The notes under the pieces were generated by a model. It searched no databases, was not told the DNA's origin, and saw nothing but the letters and a program-made list of their open reading frames with translations. A stretch of DNA of 8,248 bases. It comes from Bacillota bacterium. GTDB lineage: Bacteria; Bacillota; Clostridia; Christensenellales; Aristaeellaceae. Positions 6,243 to 8,248 of this stretch are shown here, piece after piece. The stretch is from contig JAEZQK010000132.1 of assembly GCA_023413135.1 (NCBI GenBank), forward strand, positions 1-8,248, in the 5' to 3' direction. Made by a program: the position numbers and the translations under genes. Numbering within the stretch: the first letter of the stretch is position 1; each line of letters begins with the position of its first letter.

Positions 6243-7555
6243 GCTTTTTCTCCCATCAGGTCATATGTCTTGGCCTTGGTGATTAGGACGTTGCAAAATG
6301 TTCCCAACGCAAGGGGGGCAGGCGAAGTAAACAGGATTTCCCCGTCGATCTCGGGGGCTTCCCATTCCGAGCGGCCGGCATACAAGCCATTGCCCCGGTC
6401 TTGGGTGACGAGTACCTTCGTTACGGTACCCACCCGAAGCTGATTGCGGCTGTGGGAAATGGAGGCCTGCAGCTTCATCAGCTTGTCCAGCCGCTCTTCC
6501 CGTACTTCCGGCGGAACCTGATCCGCCATATCTGCCGCAATCGTCCCCTCCTCGGGAGAGAAGGAAAAGGCGCCAAGGCGGTCAAACTGTTGCTCCTGCA
6601 AAAAGTCGCAAAGGCGGTTGAAGTCATCCTCAGTTTCGCCGGGGAAGCCTACGATGATGGAGGTGCGCAGCGCGAAGCCCCGTTCCCGGGCGGCCGCAAG
6701 TAAGGCGCGGATGTGCTTGGGATCGCCGCGCCTGCGCATGCGGCGCAGGATATTGTCATCGATATGCTGGATGGGCAGATCGAGATACTTGCAGATGTTG
6801 GGCGTTTGGGCCATGGTATCAAGAAGCGTGATATCCGCTTCGTCAGGATAGCAGTACAGCACCCGCAGCCAATCCACGCCCTCGATTTGGGCGGCCTTTT
6901 GCATAAGCTCCGGCAGAAGGGAGGTTTTTTGCCAGTCGGTGCCGTAGCGGGTAGTATCCTGGGCTACCAGCACATGCTCTTTGACCCCCTGGCGGGCCAG
7001 GCTTTCCACCTCGCCAAGTACGCTCACCATGGGCCGCGAACGGTAGCGGCCCCGGATTAACGGAATGGCGCAAAAGGCGCAGCGGTTGTTGCAGCCGTCG
7101 CCGATGCGGATGTAGGCGGAATATGTGGGCGTAGTGAGCACCCGCTCTGTTGTTTCCAGAAAGGTTTCGGAAGGGGCGCAATAGGCGCTGCGATTGCCGG
7201 TGAGTGCGCCCTCGATGGCACAGACCAGCCGCCCGTACTGATTGACGCCAAGAATTAGGTCGATTTCCGGCATGTCTTTTAGCAGCTCGTCGGAATACCG
7301 CTGGGCCAGGCAGCCGGTAACTACCAGCAGCCGGCAGGCTCCTGTTTTTTTGTACGCCGCCATTTCCAGAATGGTATCGATGGATTCCGTTTTTGCCGAT
7401 TCGATAAAGCCGCAGGTATTGACAATCAATATTTCGGCGCTTTTTGCATCGGGAACAATCTGATATCCGCTTTGACGGAGGATACCCAGCATTTGCTCGG
7501 TATCCACCCTGTTTTTCGTGCAGCCAAGGGAAATAACGCCGACGGTTACGGGCAT
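6239..7555 (-). CDS. rimO: Ribosomal protein S12 methylthiotransferase RimO
   Basis: Radical-SAM enzyme that methylthiolates the conserved aspartate of ribosomal protein S12 using two [4Fe-4S] clusters. The 438-residue product has the three domains in order. The N-terminal MTTase domain holds cluster ligands C12 (SLGCTKNRVDTE), C48 (VNTCGF) and C82 (TGCLAQRY). The radical-SAM core carries C155, C159 and C162 in GCNNRCAFC. The C-terminal TRAM-like domain spans about 375-436. RimO is preferred over the tRNA-modifying paralogues MiaB and MtaB because of FSPEEGT (332-338) and the VISLGCTKNRVDTE start. The ATG at 7555 has AAGGAG 8 bp upstream. It is the first gene of the run rimO-pgsA-cinA-recA and lies behind a good promoter. 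Nothing essential is missing. Confidence 0.96.
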   Translation of the reverse strand: MPVTVGVISLGCTKNRVDTEQMLGILRQSGYQIVPDAKSAEILIVNTCGFIESAKTESIDTILEMAAYKKTGACRLLVVTGCLAQRYSDELLKDMPEIDLILGVNQYGRLVCAIEGALTGNRSAYCAPSETFLETTERVLTTPTYSAYIRIGDGCNNRCAFCAIPLIRGRYRSRPMVSVLGEVESLARQGVKEHVLVAQDTTRYGTDWQKTSLLPELMQKAAQIEGVDWLRVLYCYPDEADITLLDTMAQTPNICKYLDLPIQHIDDNILRRMRRRGDPKHIRALLAAARERGFALRTSIIVGFPGETEDDFNRLCDFLQEQQFDRLGAFSFSPEEGTIAADMADQVPPEVREERLDKLMKLQASISHSRNQLRVGTVTKVLVTQDRGNGLYAGRSEWEAPEIDGEILFTSPAPLALGTFCNVLITKAKTYDLMGEKA

Positions 7556-7610
7556 CTACATAACTCCTTCAAGGGTTCAAATGGGGAATATCCTTTTGCA
7601 TACCTCCGTT

Positions 7611-7639
7611 ATTGTACCATAATGCCTGTTGAATGTAAA
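7611..7639 (-). promoter_or_regulatory. Sigma-A promoter of the rimO-pgsA-cinA-recA operon
   Basis: On the minus strand TTTACA (7634-7639) and TACAAT (7611-7616) each match 5 of 6 consensus bases and are separated by the ideal 17 bp. Transcription should begin near 7604, giving a leader of about 50 bases before the rimO ATG. This is the best promoter match in the window and would serve all four genes. Confidence 0.75.
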
Positions 7640-7648
7640 AGAAAAATG

Positions 7649-7665
7649 GCCTTTTTGGAAAAGGC
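7649..7665 (-). terminator. Hairpin with T-tract just upstream of the rimO promoter
   Basis: GCCTTTT (7649-7655) pairs with AAAAGGC (7659-7665) around a 3-base loop. Read on the minus strand it is followed by CATTTTTCTTTTAC, an intrinsic-terminator layout that runs into the -35 element of the rimO promoter. It could insulate the operon from antisense transcription of the divergent gene region. The short loop and A/T-rich helix make this uncertain. Confidence 0.4.
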
Positions 7666-7707
7666 ACACTTTATGAAAACTGCCCGCCAACTCCTGCCAA
7701 TCCTGCC

Positions 7708-7740
7708 TGTACATTGTTTTTCATGTGTGTATAGTGTACA
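7708..7740. promoter_or_regulatory. Paired TGTACA palindromes bracketing the sensor promoter
   Basis: Two identical 6-bp palindromes, TGTACA at 7708-7713 and at 7735-7740, sit 27 bp apart centre to centre. One abuts the -35 element and the other overlaps the -10 element of the candidate sensor promoter. The spacing is roughly 2.5 helical turns. They might bind a dimeric regulator, but 6-bp palindromes also arise by chance. Confidence 0.25.
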
Positions 7741-7742
7741 AT
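7714..7742 (+). promoter_or_regulatory. Candidate promoter of the divergent sensor gene
   Basis: TTGTTT (7714-7719) and TACAAT (7737-7742, 5/6) are 17 bp apart on the plus strand, about 30 bp before the sensor gene. The -35 match is weak (3/6), as often seen for activator-dependent promoters. The -10 element overlaps one of two TGTACA palindromes. Confidence 0.5.
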
Positions 7743-7772
7743 CAAGCCAATCCGGCTATGGGGTGAAGTAAG

Positions 7773-8248
7773 ATGGTCAATGGCGGACCGGCAAGGCGGA
7801 AAGGCCTTCCGCTTCGGCGGAAGCTGTTTTTGGGCACCGCAGGCATATCCATCGTCCTGGTGCTATTGGTTACCTTTTTTGCCATGCGCACGACATACGA
7901 TGCTTTATACAGCCAGGTGATCGGCGTAAAGCATATGAGTATCGGCTGGCTTCAGGAAAGGCTGGATTTGAGCCTTAAGGAGTATGCCGATCAGTTTTAT
8001 ACACTGGAAGTTGACAAGGAAACCAAAACGGACATTCAGGAGTGGTGCAGGCCGGGCGGAACGCTGAATTATGCGGCACAGTGGCGCCTGATCACCGCAC
8101 TGAACGCCATCATCAGCATGGATTCCAATATGAACTCCATTGAGATATACAACCTGCATAACAATACGGTTCTCACCGCAAGACGCTCCGGAGCTGTTAT
8201 TTCGGAAACGGGCGGAAAACTTGCGCAATGGACTGCACGGGATACCGG
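7773..8248 (+). CDS. Membrane sensor protein, probably YesM-type histidine kinase (N-terminal part)
   Basis: The frame is open from the ATG at 7773 to the window edge (158 complete codons) and is cut off on the right. An in-frame TGA at 7764-7766 rules out a longer start, and GGGGTGA precedes the ATG at about the right distance. The visible part has a basic cytoplasmic N-terminus (ARRKGLPLRRK, 7-17) and one strong membrane segment (about 18-37). An extracytoplasmic region follows, containing LQERLDLSLKEYADQFYTL and then NSIEIYNLHNNTVLTARRSG (121-140). That layout and the IEIYN...ISETGG stretch resemble the Cache-like sensor domains of YesM/LytS-family kinases, which usually pair with an AraC-type response regulator and often control sugar uptake. 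The kinase domain itself lies outside the window, so a chemoreceptor or diguanylate cyclase remains possible. It is divergent from rimO. Confidence 0.6.
   Translation, partial: MVNGGPARRKGLPLRRKLFLGTAGISIVLVLLVTFFAMRTTYDALYSQVIGVKHMSIGWLQERLDLSLKEYADQFYTLEVDKETKTDIQEWCRPGGTLNYAAQWRLITALNAIISMDSNMNSIEIYNLHNNTVLTARRSGAVISETGGKLAQWTARDT

Noticed and set aside
7573..7606. Leader peptide ORF before rimO (ATG after GGAGG)
   Set aside because: The minus-strand GGAGGTATG gives a spacing of only 1 base between the Shine-Dalgarno sequence and the ATG, too short for initiation, and the 10-codon frame has no regulatory codon pattern.
1..8248. CRISPR array, tRNA, rRNA, insertion sequence or prophage genes
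   Set aside because: No regularly spaced direct repeats, tRNA cloverleaf, rRNA-like sequence or transposase/integrase frame was seen anywhere in the window.

Overview
The window looks like a chromosomal segment of a moderately GC-rich Firmicute of class Clostridia. The case rests on gene order (rimO, pgsA, cinA and recA in one run with rny close by), on strong AGGAGG-type ribosome binding sites, and on RNase Y plus a YesM-like sensor kinase. Genus cannot be told from the sequence; a Christensenellales-like or related lineage is only a guess.

Layout from left to right. Bases 1-217 hold no supported gene; they contain a small hairpin and a short motif resembling a dispersed intergenic repeat. 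A strong palindromic terminator (218-243) ends rny (259-1800, minus), which encodes the membrane-anchored endoribonuclease Y. Next comes an unusually long non-coding stretch (1801-2511) between the divergent rny and an exported triple SH3-like protein (2512-3204, plus). It carries several inverted repeats and candidate promoters. A two-hairpin terminator region (3214-3297) separates the SH3 gene from the convergent recA.

The minus-strand run rimO (6239-7555), pgsA (5697-6242), cinA (4438-5700), recA (3313-4419) is packed as an operon. rimO/pgsA and pgsA/cinA overlap by 4 bp (ATGA), and cinA/recA are 18 bp apart. A good sigma-A-type promoter (TTTACA, 17 bp, TACAAT) lies just upstream of rimO. 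The operon joins ribosomal protein S12 modification, phosphatidylglycerol synthesis, NMN/NAD salvage and recombination. rny, normally next in this neighbourhood, is here cut off from recA by the opposite-strand SH3 gene and must use its own promoter.

At the right end a divergent plus-strand gene (7773 to the edge) encodes the N-terminus of a membrane sensor protein, probably a YesM-type histidine kinase. Its promoter is flanked by two TGTACA palindromes.

Most of the window is ordinary housekeeping DNA. I see no convincing new multi-gene system. The items most worth checking are the structured intergenic region 1801-2511, with a terminator-like hairpin in the rny leader, and the SH3 gene inserted between recA and rny.
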